A stretch of DNA of 64,000 nucleotides from Dactylonectria macrodidyma (Eukaryota; Ascomycota; Sordariomycetes; Hypocreales; Nectriaceae), in assembly GCA_020744425.1 (NCBI GenBank), contig JAGMUV010000009.1, positions 1,922,001-1,986,000 on the forward strand. Direction: 5' to 3'. Shown piece by piece: positions 1 through 11,737 of this stretch. The notes under the pieces were generated by a model. The model saw only the letters and a list, made by a program, of their open reading frames with translations, had not been told where the DNA came from and ran no database searches. The position numbers and the translations under genes were made by a program. The first letter of the stretch is position 1. Every line of letters begins with the position of its first letter.

Positions 1-1073
1 GGTGCAGAAGCATTCGTAAACCGACCTTGGATAAAGTATGACCAAGAACAAAATCCAGTTCTCCTTTTTTTTTTTTTTTTTTTTTTTTTGGTTCAATGTT
101 GTATTTACTTCTGATGAAAGTCGCGACAGGTCTGGTGTCTATTGGGCCAATCTCACTTCTTCTGACCCCCCGCCAAAAGAATCCCGTAGAAGAGATTGCC
201 AGAGAATCCTTCTGGACGCAGGAGCAGATCCCACAATTCCTCAGATTCTGAATTATGAGACTATGGTCTCCAAGTTCTCTTTCGCCTTTCGTTCAGGCGA
301 TTTGGTATGTCGATTTTCTATGCACCATGCCCTCGTTAGGTTCGAGGAGCTAATAAAGTCTCATTGGAAGGAACGGATGAAGATGTTTGTAGATCACAGT
401 GGTCCATTTTCCGAATTGAACAACCTCAAAGTTGATTCGTACCAATCTCCATTCATGGCTTACTGCCAAAGTGATGTGTGGGCGGTAGAAGGGTTCCAAC
501 TACTCATTCGGAGAGGGACATGTCTCCAAACTCGTACCAGAAGGGGCGAAACTGTCCTTCATATCTGCGTCAGGGAATGTTCGTCTATGTCTCTCCGTAG
601 GGAGCTCAAAATGAATTTCTATGCATTAATTTACCTAGTGCGATGCGGCGCGGATAATTTTTGCGACTGATTACATTGATTGTTCGGTTACCGATACGGC
701 ATACTGTGGTGGGAGAAGCAGCTGTGACAGTCGAGTAGGCTACATTTGGGACGCCATCCTCGCAGAACTTGGCTTAGATGTCTACAAGTTTCGCAGCGGC
801 CACATGAGGACGGCCAGGTGTAGCGGGGACTATACCCCAGCAGATTTCAAGAGGCCCTAGCAGAGAAAGGACGAGCGATGTCCTTACTACGATGAAGATG
901 AGTTGTCCGATCTTTTGGAAAACTAGGAGGCCTATTATTTACCGGCGTTAGAAACGGGATGGGAATGCGGGGACGGGCATCCGGATACTTGGTTCGACTC
1001 TGACTCTTGGAGTGAGGACAGTTCGAGCGATGACAGCGTTGAACTGGGTTCCTATTATGTCGAGGCTGTGTGA
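1..1073 (+). pseudogene. decayed ankyrin-repeat protein gene, 5' end outside window or lost
   Basis: Seen: one frame is open from about 38 to 667 and carries ankyrin-like pieces (LLDAGADPTIP, GETVLHICVRE, LVRCGAD). It stops at 668-670. The next frame (coordinates divisible by 3) continues as coding-like sequence from about 663 (ATDYIDCSVTDTAYCGG). It reads through in-frame stops at 858-860 and 924-926 and resumes with acidic, tyrosine-rich sequence (CPYYDEDELSDLLEN, then DGHPDTWFDSDSWSEDSSS) to a final stop at 1071-1073. So there is at least one frameshift, near a T-run at 658-662, and two nonsense changes. A 25-T run at 65-89 near the start makes the 5' end uncertain. Known: fungal ankyrin proteins are a fast-changing family. 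Inferred: this is a dead copy of the C-terminal part of such a gene. Introns around the breaks cannot be excluded but do not obviously explain them. Confidence 0.65.
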
Positions 1074-1503
1074 CAGTGAGGAAGATGACTTGTGATGATT
1101 GGATGAACATGGAATAAACGTGGAATAAACGTGGAATAAATCATTTTCTAGATAGCGCCAGGTTTGAGTCATGAATGGCAAACAACATTACGAGGTCACA
1201 GTAAGGAAACATGCATTGCTTCAACATCAACGTAAATTCGGAACCGCTATCCCACGGCAGCAGGCACAAAGAGCCATCATACCACATCCCCATCAAATGC
1301 TCCTCCTTTTTATTGCCTGACATGGTCCTCTCTTGGCAGAGCTTTCCCGTCGCGGCCCAGGCATTTAGCAGATCCGTCTCGAGATCCTAATTCCAGCCAA
1401 GTCTAATCTTCCGCAACGCCTTCTCGTGTGCCCAAATGCAATCATGTTTCTCAGCGTGAGCCTTCCCTACCACAAGCGAATCATTGTGGCAAGTGAGAAC
1501 TCT
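1074..1503. other. convergent intergenic region
   Basis: This stretch lies between the ankyrin pseudogene (+) and the end of the PI 4-kinase gene (-). It holds an 11-bp tandem repeat at 1110-1140 with three AATAAA hexamers. No supported gene was seen. Confidence 0.6.
1110..1140 (+). repeat. 11-bp tandem repeat carrying three AATAAA signals
   Basis: The unit tggaataaacg occurs about 2.8 times in tandem, 37 bp after the last stop of the ankyrin pseudogene. Each copy holds an AATAAA hexamer, so it could be the old polyadenylation signal region of that gene. That role is inferred from position only. Confidence 0.6.
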
Positions 1504-4500
1504 TCAGTAAATACCCTGCGTGCGGTATTGGAAAGTGTCATAGCTGTGGTAACGTTAGCCTGGCTGCGCTTGGAGAATGGTAGGATAGGGCTGTGCTCAC
1601 AGTCGAGTGTAATAACTACCAAACGACTTTGCGATGAGGTCGTCAACAAACTGCTCGGCTTCGTCGGCACTGAGTTGCAGTTGGAACCGCTGTCGCAGAG
1701 TGCTCGTAGCCTGGGCGACACCAACAGCGAAGCAAGGCATCTTCGAGTCGTGGCCCATCATCGCGACAAGGTCGATGATATTATCTGCGGAACGACGCAG
1801 CGCTACAAAATGTCAGCGGCGATTCCTATGAAAGTGTGAATGAGAAGAACTGACCTTGGAACGCTTGTTTGCACAATTTCTTATAGTCCTCGTAGTCTGG
1901 AGAACCCAAACCGCCCAAAACATCCACATACTCGTGTGTCAGCTTGAAGGGCGCTGCTTCAAATCCAACCGATCCAGGAGAGTTGGAGAGCATGAATCCA
2001 AAATCAATATGAATGATGTGGCCTTCGCTATCTACCAAGACGTTTCCGTTGTGTCGGTCCTTGAGCTGCAAAACATACGAGATGATACTGTAAGCTGCCA
2101 AGGACTTCTTGAAGGCATCCACGCCAGCCTTGAAGGGTTCGCTATCGGGCTGTCCAAAGGCTCGGAGGAAGTGATCTTTGAGAGTAGCGATGCGATGTCG
2201 AGGATTTTGGCCTGACTCAATGGACGCAAGGGTAAGACTTCGTTTCAGCGAATGCAACGAGACTCCGCTTGTGATTGTCTCGACGAGACCACCAGACTCT
2301 CCGGTCACCAGGATCCGCATCCGCTTGACCCAGACATCGGTATCGTTGTCTACCCAGATCTTGTGGCACACGTCGATGAGCTGGCAGGCGAACGCCTCCT
2401 GTCGTAGATCTGCGCCGGTTTTAACAATCACACTAATTAGATCCCAATTCTTCATCCACCCGTACGGAGATGATTTACGAATCCGCTCCTTTTTGGCCTC
2501 CCAAGCCTCGCCGAAGACGGCCGCGCTAGGGTCATCACGATCACCTCGACGCTGGACACCACCAGTCTTGAAGTCGTTCTCCATTCGCTCTCTACCAGCA
2601 CTGGCATTGAGGTTGGGGTCGATGGCAGCATCTTCTTCCAGATCCGGGTTGCTCGCAGTAATCGGTGTAGTGTTTGTTCTCGCCATGATGGTATCGAATG
2701 TCGGTCCTTGCTCGTCTGTGTCAAAGCTCTGCTCCTCCAAGCTCTGCATGCTTGCAATGATCTTGGCCCTGATCGCTGCCACCTCCTGCTTAGGGCGCTT
2801 CCCACTTGTCGCTTCGAGCTGCGCAAGCATCTGAGAAGCAGCTCTCATATGAATGGCGAGGGCCGAGAAGTCTGGTTGGTCGACAGAGGTATTCCGTTGT
2901 ATGGGTAACGTCATCCTTCGAGGCCCGATGTTCGGGCTTGCGGACCTTGACTGGACCGTTTCCGAGTTTCGAGGCGTCGCCAACTCCATATTGGAAGGAG
3001 ATGCTACTGTGCCACTCGGGAGACGCTGAGAAGGACGGTGCTGAATCGCTCGTGCAGGGAATCTGGCCGAATCATCGTCGTCAAAGCTCCGAATAAGAGG
3101 AGAACTTCCCAAATCACCAGACGTCGGCTCAAACACACTATCAACGACGGGCTCAGGGATTCGGACTGTTGGCGACATTCGAGGGGAATCCGACAAGTCG
3201 AATATCCGCTTAGATTTAGCGCTTCCGTCGAGTAGAGAACCCAGGAGGCGCTGGTTTTCGGCAACATCGGGGTCAAACGAGAAGTCATCCCTAAGGACTT
3301 CAATCATGATCAGATATGGTACTTTCTCGGCACTGTTCAAAACGGTCGCCTCAGCAGGGTTAACGCGCACTATGCGGTGATGCCGACTCTTGCCAGGAGA
3401 GCCATTCACTAAAGTGGGGGGGCAGATGACAGGAATATCAACCTCAGCGGGGAGATCCTGGGATATCAGCGCCAGCTCTGCTCGAAGAGCGCTCATCCGG
3501 GCAGGCTTGGGGACGAGTACGAGCCGATTCGAGATGCCCTCCAATGCAGTCAAGAACTGAGTTTGAGATCTGAAGTAATGCTGTCTCAGTAGCCTCGTCT
3601 TTTGCATTGGCGACAGCTCGGTCCCATTGAGAAGAGCCTTGGAGTGGTGGGAATGTCTCCGGGTGGTATTATCGCCAGGTCTTGGTGAAACCCTTGCTGA
3701 CACAGGTGTTGCCGGTCGGGTTGCCGGTTGCGGGGACGGTAAAGGGAGGGAAGACGTGCTGAGTCTAGCTTCCAACGACTTCATCTCGAGGGCGGATGCC
3801 CTCTTCGTGTCAATGGGTGTCTTGGACCTCACAACCGGAGAATTCGATGCCGAGCCGGAGGTAATCCGAGGGGTCCTCGAATTACGATCCCGTGAATGTT
3901 CCCTCGACCCCTTGGGATCTGGCGCACTAAACGTCCTCCCGGTATCTCGTGCCCGCCTTGACCGCGAGTTTGCCGCGTTCACGGTTTGCGCCCGGGATGG
4001 TTTCGTGTTGGTGTTGGTCTTGGCCTCCATCGCAGGATCCGTCGCCGGTTGGGGCTTGCGAGCCTGCGCAACAGCAAGGGGTCCGGCCCATCTTGGAAAC
4101 ATGGGCAAGGCGACACTGGCGAGCACAAAGCTAGACAGAACGGTGACGGGTAGCACGTTTTCTACGATCTTGTCATTCCGAGCGCTATCGGCCACGCCAA
4201 AGACGATGTGCTGGACCTTGTTGTAGACTCGGCGGCACGTCTGGAAGGCATCGGATTGGGGATTCGACGAGAGATCGTAGAGGTAGGTCTGGAAGAGCCA
4301 GAAGGTCTTATCGTAGTGTCAGCATCTCATCCAACTTAAGGCGTCCAAATATCGTTCTCGGTTTGGTGCAGACATACCAAGAGCGCAGCCGTAACAGACT
4401 CCTCACACAAGTCCAACAAAAACTCCTCCAGGGCCATTGACTCATTGTCGACGCTGATTATGAGGTGACATAACTGCGGTAGGAAGAATTCGATATCCTC

Positions 4501-4821
4501 GTAGGGGAACTGGCGCAGCTTATTGCAAAGCACATAATGAATTCCCACGTGGTCGGCGTAGCGGCTGCGGCGCGACAGGCGGCATTAGCGACGGCAACAA
4601 GACACGATTCGGCAATGGGGGTAGCGAGGATGGAAAGGCATGCGGCTAAAGGGGACGTCTGGTGATGCGCAGAAAAGACAATGGCAGCCATGCGGCGGAT
4701 AGGATAGGCGTATCGAGGTATGGGGTCGGTGAAGCACTCACGAGAGGTATGAAACGGAGAGAAAGGGGTTGGAGTTGAAGACGTCGGACTCGAGGAATCT
4801 CTGAAGCAAGTCCCACGACAT
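1504..4821 (-). CDS. pik1: phosphatidylinositol 4-kinase, Pik1 type
   Basis: Exons in transcription order: 4821-4742, 4564-4378, 4306-1855, 1802-1601, 1543-1504; introns of 177, 71, 52 and 57 nt with GT..AG ends. Phases add up to 987 codons (986 aa). The start MSWDLLQRFLES is typical of the family. Residues about 30-130 form the N-terminal helical region (ADHVGIHYVLCNKL, TFWLFQTYLYDLSS). A long Ser/Arg-rich linker follows. The C-terminal third is the lipid kinase domain, with catalytic DRHNGN at about 839 and HIDFGF at about 855. The last exons supply ALRRSADNIIDLVAMMGHD and the terminal TRLYDTFQYRTQGIY. Known: Pik1 makes PI4P on Golgi and nuclear membranes and supports secretion; it is essential in yeast. 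The last 57-nt intron restores the family C-terminus, since without it translation would end at 1597-1599. Function is near certain; small exon edges could differ. Confidence 0.93.
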
Positions 4822-6582
4822 TGGGTTACGCAGAGGAGCGGGCAGCAATGAGGGACAGCTGGCGATTCCGCATCTAGCTTCGGTCTAACAGAGACAGAGA
4901 GGCGGAGGAGAGACAGCGAGACGGTGACGACAGCGCAGGTAGACGACGAGAAGAAGGTATTCGCATTTGGAGCTGCAATTTGGAGCTGGATGATGAGGCC
5001 GTCTTGCTTGCTCCAGCCGGTTTGCGGGAGGTATCCGTAGTGGAGGCAAAGTTAGTTAGCAAGATGCCCTGCTAGGGAGCCAGGACGGTCGTCGGTGGCG
5101 GCACAGAGCCATGTCATAGGCCGCCAGAGCGTCTTAGGTAAGGCAAAAACGGCCCGCGCAGTGGAGGCACCAGAGGAGAGGGGGCATCGCGAAGGTACTG
5201 GAGGCCCTGTGGACGCCCTAGGAGGCTTCAAGGTGCCGCCAATCACCCCTGTGCAAACTCGCTGAGACCCCCCTTAAGCCCCCAAAGGGCCCCTGGGGAG
5301 ATCACCCACTCTCTGAAAGGCGTCCACTAACAACGCATTCCCCCCCTCACCAGGGATCCTCGTGGCCACTCGTTTGGGCAGTCCGACAGCTTGGAGATGG
5401 CTGGTTCCATCATGCATTTTATCTGCTGCAGCAAACACGGAGATGCAGACCTGTCCACAGCGAACGGGCCGGATATAACACCGTTTGCGATCAAGTGGCC
5501 TGCCTCCGTTTCTGGCGTTGACCTCTTTAGCCCAATTCCTCACGGAGAGGTACCTCCCGAAAATATACCTCCCTTATTACCTGTCAACCAGTGTAGACTG
5601 CACAGGTAATTACACCGGGGAATGTTGCAGCTCAAAGTCGGTGAATGCCTCCTCCCTGTCACCTACGTCAGCGGTGTGTCTGCCCCTCAAGCAGGAACAT
5701 GTACCTCATCTCATGCCCGCACCTGAGAAGCAGCCCATATGCACGATTGGTTGGGTGCTCTCGGCTGCTGGAAGCAGGCTGTGTCAATATGCCAGACCGT
5801 CAGAGTGGGGCTCTTCTCTCCCGACAATCCGTGCCTGGTGTGAAAAGCTTCGTGCATCCATGATCAGAAGATGACATCAAGGTAAGGTCCATATAATTAT
5901 TAAATTGTAAAAGTTAGCATACGCAAGGAAGATCCATTATCGTGAAAATAAAACCGGCCACTGCGACAGTGTCCAGTTCTATACTAAGCTCCAGGGTAGC
6001 AAGACTCTGAATTTTCTCGACATAGTATCGTCATCAAGTTAATAATGGGGATATGTTCCTTTTTCTCACTGCACGTTCATGCGATACGCGGGTGTTTCTT
6101 TTTCTCTCTTTCACTATCCTGTGTTCGTGGGTAAGGTGAACGGGCAGTGTACCACTAGTCTATCTACCCTATGACAACTCCTTCTTTCCAGAACACTAGC
6201 AATAATTGAAAACGACACTGACCATAACAATCCTTGACATAGAGCGACGAGAATGAGACGAGGTGGATTAGAGAATTCATCAACTCGAATACAAGTTTTA
6301 TTTGACCTTGACAGACATGCTACCAGGTCGAAGGCACTCAAGCCAGCTCGTGTGGAGCAATCGACAAGAAAAAAAAAAACCATCTAATACAATTGAGAGA
6401 TAGTGTAGTTGCCGCCAAAAATTTCGCTCAAGACAAGGTAAATAGCCTCTTGGCGCCCAACGCCTGTTGTATGCGGACCTCCTTGAACGCCATTTCGTCC
6501 CTAATCGTATCCTTCATGAATGCATCCCAGGTTCTCCCCAAGTACCAGACACCAGATTATTGCTGTCGGGGCTGTTACGATT
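4822..6582. other. intergenic region, 1.76 kb, no gene seen
   Basis: This is the upstream side of pik1 and the downstream side of the NC2-alpha gene. Short open frames here lack domain-like sequence and splice support. An AT-richer patch lies at about 5880-6060. An AGGTACCT palindrome is at 5548-5555. Confidence 0.5.
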
Positions 6583-7560
6583 TCAGACCCCTCTCCTCTT
6601 CCTTCCTCCCCGGGTTCGCTTCTTCGGTTCCGGAATTTCCTCATCGCTCGAGCTCTCCGCTTTGGCTTTGGCCTTGCTGCCCTCCTTCTCATCACTCACG
6701 CGACTGACAATTTCACGCAAAAAGTCCCATTGCTCGTCCTCCTCAACCACGTGCTTCAGCATCGAGGCAGTTACTCTTTTAGAACCCTTCTCCTTGGCGA
6801 CTTCGGCACTCTTTGAAACCATTTGGATCATGAAGAGCTCAAGTGCTTTGCCGACAGCGATGGGTGTTTGTTGAGCGACCTTGCCAACTTCCTCATCCGC
6901 CTGCATGATTCTTTTGATTCTGGCTGTGGGGAACTTGGTTCTGACAGGTGAAGGCTCGATGAACGGCGCCGGGGGCGGTGCCGCTTTGCGTGGAGGCATC
7001 TCAGCGTAGAGGGGTGCTGTTGTCGCGGTTGGAGAGAGTGGTAGGGTACCAGAGCCCGCGGGAGGCGCGTAATGTTGTGCTTGACGCGGTGCTACACTGG
7101 GATACAGGTTTTGCTCCCCGTAAGGCTGACTATACAACGGCGGCGCGCACTGATGGTGTTGGGTGACCGGAAGAGGGTGACTTCCGTAGCCGGGATAGGC
7201 AGGTAGCTGCTGACCAGGACTGGGAGGAAGATATTGGTGCTGCGAGGGCGGCGAGTAGCCTTCGTATTCGGCCTTGACGGCGGTTTGGTGAAGCGGTGGC
7301 GGAGGTAGACGCTGTGTATGATAGTGGGGTTGGTCGCGGTCACCGAAATGGTTGTGGTCGTGTAGGTGGGTAGGGTGAGGAGTGTAAGAAGACGAAGATG
7401 GGTAGTCGTAGGATGGAGGCTCTGCTTTATACTCGAGGCCTAGGTGGCTGTCGACGGCGCTTGAATGATGGAGTTGTTGCGGTGCCGGTTGGGTGGGGCC
7501 AGCCGAGAAAAAGGATGAGAGGTCCGGAGACTTGGGCGCGTAGCCATCGTCGGTCGACAT
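6583..7560 (-). CDS. NC2-alpha / DRAP1-type histone-fold transcription corepressor
   Basis: This is a single exon of 325 aa starting MSTDDGYAPKSPDLSSFF. The N-terminal ~200 residues are rich in Pro, His, Gln and Tyr and look disordered. Residues about 207-290 form the histone fold (TKFPTARIKRIMQADEEVGK, then AVGKALELFMIQMV and VTASMLKHVV), matching the alpha subunit of Negative Cofactor 2 (yeast Bur6, human DRAP1). The tail is acidic then basic (SSSDEEIPEPKKRTRGGRKR), a likely nuclear localisation signal. Known: NC2-alpha pairs with NC2-beta on TBP-bound promoters and blocks TFIIB entry. A CBF/NF-Y subunit C or a Dpb3-like protein is the alternative, but the PTARIKRIMQADEEVGKVA core fits NC2-alpha better. 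The upstream region is unusually long (about 2.7 kb without a gene). Confidence 0.85.
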   Translation of the reverse strand: MSTDDGYAPKSPDLSSFFSAGPTQPAPQQLHHSSAVDSHLGLEYKAEPPSYDYPSSSSYTPHPTHLHDHNHFGDRDQPHYHTQRLPPPPLHQTAVKAEYEGYSPPSQHQYLPPSPGQQLPAYPGYGSHPLPVTQHHQCAPPLYSQPYGEQNLYPSVAPRQAQHYAPPAGSGTLPLSPTATTAPLYAEMPPRKAAPPPAPFIEPSPVRTKFPTARIKRIMQADEEVGKVAQQTPIAVGKALELFMIQMVSKSAEVAKEKGSKRVTASMLKHVVEEDEQWDFLREIVSRVSDEKEGSKAKAKAESSSDEEIPEPKKRTRGGRKRRGV

Positions 7561-10284
7561 TTTTTTTTGTAGGTGGCGGCGGTGGTGGTGGTGATTGGTA
7601 TTGTGGGGCGTGCGGCGTAGGTCCGAACGGGGGTCGCGGAAAGTTAGTCAGCTCGGGGGTTACGCGCGAGATGATAAGGCCCAGCTGCACCTTGCCGACT
7701 GGGTTTCTTGTTTGTCTGTATTGGGACAGTCCAATGCTTGGGCTACAACCAGGCAGCATGCGCGAGAGGCTGTTGAGTACAAGGGTGATGTGGGTGGCGA
7801 TTGAGCGGCTGAGAGTTGCCTGCCTGCCTGGGGCCTTCTGCGGGTGTGTGTGTTGGTGTGTGGATGCTTGCTACAGTGTGTGCGTAGTGGGGATCGTGGG
7901 CGCGTCTTTGTGTGTAAATGGCCTCTTTTTTAATGGTGGCTTCGGCAAATGGTTGTCCGTGAATGATGTGTCGTGTCTTTGTGCCTGGTGGGATGGGAAA
8001 CTGTCAGTGCTATGTGTAGTGCGTTGTTGTGTTGTGTTGTGCGACGCGATGAGTCTAGTCGTCACTGTTGAAAGGTGATTGGCGATGGTGATGATGAATC
8101 GTGGTAGACAGTTTCGATCCGGCGTAGAGGATTGTTAGCCGAAACCAGTATCTTGTGTGAATATCGATGGTCGATATGGGTCGAGTTGCCCTTGTGAGAA
8201 ATATCTCAGGTCCAGCAAGGGAGATAGTCTGTAGGGCTCGGCGCTGATGGGCTGCTATGAAGAGCAACCAAGGCCTGCTAATAAGCTCGCCGTGGCGGAC
8301 CACGGGGTCAAGGTGCTATGGCCGGGGATGACGATGTGGTTTGGTTGACGTGACTTTGGAGTGGGGCTCGATGCAAGATTGGCCCACCCTGGATCAAAAC
8401 ACCTCCAATTCACAAAGAGAGCGTGCTTGTTTGACCGTGGGAGAGCGTGCTTGTTTGACCGTGGGAGAGCGTGCCTGGACTTATGTAGTGCTGCTCGCCG
8501 TCTTCGTGACACAGGAAACAACTTCGGAGGGCAGTGCCACGGCGCAGGCGGTTGGCTGTGACAAAGTAGGCTTCCGCGGGAGAGGAGATGGAGGGGGGGT
8601 TTGTAAGTGGCCCAGATAGAAGCGTCCTGCAAAACAAGAGGTAACACTCTTTGGTTCCCGCCGGTTGTAGTGGAGAACTTGTACCCGCTGTCAGCGTAGT
8701 TCAAGATTTTCTGATAAGTCTCTCGCAGCTTGTTGCCGTCTTTTTTGCACTGGCTCCTTTCCCTCTGCTAACTCAGTCGCAGCAAACTAGGCCAAGGGAC
8801 TTCTGTCACAGACGGCAGTGAGAGGCGGAGCTGGGTGTAAGCGGGAGTACGTATGCCACGCGTATGTGCTATGCACCTGGGGTAGGGGCAGTCAAAGAGT
8901 AAGCAAAAGGAACAAGGTACTGCTCGATTGCCAGGATGAAGCCATCAATGAATTAAGGCTTGGGGCTGAGGTGGATGATCCGTGATAAAAGTGTGGCGGT
9001 GGGTGAAGGCAATGCGATACGGTAGACGCGGTATGTGCGGTCGGGGGCTTCGGGGCTCGGAGGGGGAATGGACATGCCAGTCGGCATTGGATAGACGGCA
9101 GGCGGCGGAGGAGGGAGGGAATGCCGGCCGTTTATATGCGTGTCGCGGGGCGCTCCTTCTCAGACACGGCTCTCAGACACACGCCCCAAGGCATAACTCA
9201 CCTGGGGGTCGCCCAAGAGCCCAAAGACCAAGCAAGCCATGGAAGGGGATGGAGGGGTGGGAGTTGTTTACGGGGGGTGAGGGGCCATCATCCCGATCAG
9301 GAAAGCGCACTGTGCATCCCGCCCTGACGCCATGTTCTTGTTCCACCCGGCCAGTCCAGTGCCGAAGCTCATGGCCTATCGATAGGACCTGGGATGCCTC
9401 AGGAAATTAAACAAGTACATGCTGTGCTCGATGTGTGGCGTTAGTTTAATAAAGTCCACATTTGACTCATTTTCTCCTAGTTTTTTTTTGGTTTTGTTTT
9501 GGGCATTGTTGCCAGCTCATGATCGTCGCAGTTGCTCTTCATTGTGACTGCTCTGCCGAGGTACCTAAGTTAAGTATCTCATACTGGTTCATTGCTCCAG
9601 GGTAGTATTACTCCTCAGGCACTGGCACGCGTCCTGTGCCTTCTCGTTTTGGTGGGGCCCCTTCATCTTCGCGCGTCGCAACCATCATTCCTCTCATGCG
9701 GCGAACTCGGCTGAATCATTGTCGTCTGGATCACACGCACAAAAGAGCACGTAAGGGATGGATGAATACGCGCATCGAATGTATCGTTCAGGCAGACCGG
9801 ATGCCTTCCTGCAGGTTATTCCCAGCTCCAGGAGGTTTCTTTGCCTTCTCTCTTCGATTCAACCCATCAGCCCTGGGCATGACGAGCATCTGTCATCTGT
9901 CATCGCCTTGTTGCCTTCTCACCGTCTGCCTACAATTCTGCTCCTAGTCACTCTGCGACATGCGAACCACGGGCGGCTGGTTGTTCATGATCCGCTTGTC
10001 TCCGGCTGAAACCCTCATCAAGTCATTTCAGATCCCCCCCGGACACTGACAAACTAGGTCCCAACTCAACCTGTTGGAACCGCTGGATATAAAGCCAAGG
10101 GCTGATCTGACGTCCAAAATACCTAAGTATGGCGCCCTACGCACATCCCCAACCACCCTCCTGCCTCTGATGATACAAGTTGAGCATTCACTTCGGAGCG
10201 GGCCAAGTGATGACGAAGCCGAGTTTCAATCTCTGGTTCCTGAATCACTGCTATACGGCTCTTGTCTATGATTATTTACTTGAT
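7561..10284. other. 2.7-kb intergenic region upstream of the NC2-alpha gene
   Basis: No supported gene was seen. It contains G/T-rich simple sequence at about 7845-8045, a 24-bp tandem repeat at 8417-8474, and an AGGTACCTA motif at 9559-9567. It presumably includes the promoter and leader of the NC2-alpha gene and the 3' side of the hydrolase gene. Confidence 0.5.
8417..8474. repeat. 24-bp tandem repeat, about 2.4 copies
   Basis: The unit begins gagagcgtgcttgtttgacc and ends with gtgg. Two copies are identical (8417-8440 and 8441-8464), followed by a partial third copy, gagagcgtgc. It lies in the long non-coding region upstream of the NC2-alpha gene. Confidence 0.85.
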
Positions 10285-11737
10285 CTAATCTGATTTCCAT
10301 GCACCCCCTCCTACCTTATTGCCCACGTCTAATGTTCGTCTTCTAATTTCCTTCACAGCAGCTCTGAGCCCCTGCAACCTCTTGTCCTCGGTGCTTGATA
10401 AAAAGAGCGACACCACAGGCCACGCGTGGATCCCGCCATCAAATTTCTGGCCCTCTACTTCGACACCCAACTTGGCTTGTCTCTTGAGAAAGTCTTCAAT
10501 ATCGGGTGCAAACACTTCTTCCTCTCCAAAGATGACAAAATAGCCGCGTTCAGGGCTTGCTGCCCTCCAGAGCTGGTCGTCAACACAGTTTCCTGGCGAA
10601 GCTGGGGGTTGTTGAACCATGGCCTCTCCTGCGTAATCGTGTGCGTATTTCCACAGCGTCCGCCGGTCTAAAAAGTCGCTCTTGGACGCGTGATGCAAGT
10701 TTGACATGAGAGTCACCCACGGTGATATTAGTGTAGCCATGTGCGGGACAGCTAATGCTGGCTTCTGAGTGTTGACTGGACCCCCGCGGATTTGGCCGTT
10801 GGCCCCAGTTCTTTTCTGGCTGGCTGCCTGGGCACCCAATTCCAGCAACAAGCTGAGGATTAATGCGCCGCCGGCTGAGTCCCCAGCAACGCACACCTTC
10901 GATGCATCCTCGACTACCCCGAGGATGTGCTTATAGCCCTCTAGTGCCTCCAAGACTTGCCTGGGGTAGACGTCATCTGGTACCAAGGTGTACTCCAGCG
11001 CAAAGATGGTGGGGTTTTTGAAGCCAGCCTCAAGAAGTAAATGATGCCACACCATCAGAAATTCTAAGTAAAAGTAACTCGATCCCATAGAGAAACCGCC
11101 GCCTGGAATATGTCAGCGTATGATCGAGAGGCCATGGTTGCTGAGTTTATCCTACCATGCGCATAGTAGAGGACGAAGTCAGGAGGCACGTCCGGCTTAT
11201 GCATGAGCCAGACGCCCTTTGTCTGTACGATTCCCTAATCACCGTCAGGTGTTGGATCTTTGTGTGCCATTGGTTTGTCATACCTCTCCGACGGTACGTT
11301 CTTTGCAATGCGTTGGGTATGTCAAGTAGCCATGCCGAAGCATTCGCCATCGAAGGAAGGCGACTGCGACATTCTTGTGGAAGAAGACCCTCGACACATG
11401 AGCTGGAATGGCCTTGAATGCATACCGCACACAGCGGATGACAAAATCCTCGAATAGCGTCGAGCTCTGGACAAACGCCGTCTGTTGGCTCTTATGGGCG
11501 AAGTAGCGCTCCCAGATTAGCTGATAGGGGAGCCGGAGCACTGTTTTGACATGTGAGCGTGAGAGTCAGGATGGAGGTAGGACAAGCGAATAGCCTCGGG
11601 AATCACGAACAGAGAAACGGCAGGCTCTGTACGGCGATGATAAATGTTTGGACAACCCCAACGTCCCATAAAAGCTGCGGCAAGAGAAAGACGCAGAAAA
11701 CGAGACAGTCGATGAGACTGATGGGGCCGAGGATCAT
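10285..11737 (-). CDS. membrane-anchored alpha/beta hydrolase (HSL-like, abhydrolase_3)
   Basis: Exons in order: 11737-11611, 11540-11284, 11222-11156, 11102-10285; introns of 70, 61 and 53 nt. The first donor is GTTCGT, which is weak. Product is 422 aa. The N-terminus (MILGPISLIDCLVFCVFLLP and on to about residue 45) is hydrophobic and probably a membrane anchor. The oxyanion motif HGGGFSMG starts at residue 150, the nucleophile elbow GDSAGG has Ser226, and GGIHAW supplies a likely catalytic His376. The acidic triad member probably lies in the EEEVFAPD segment. Known: this family hydrolyses short or medium acyl esters, sterol esters or related lipids; substrate cannot be read from sequence. 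The start is uncertain: the frame is open upstream to about 11785, but ATG 11737 is the first ATG before the hydrophobic segment. Confidence 0.85.

Noticed and set aside
8341..8704. Overlapping open frames across the 24-bp tandem repeat
   Set aside because: The repeat length is a multiple of three, so it keeps frames open on both strands. No real coding signal.
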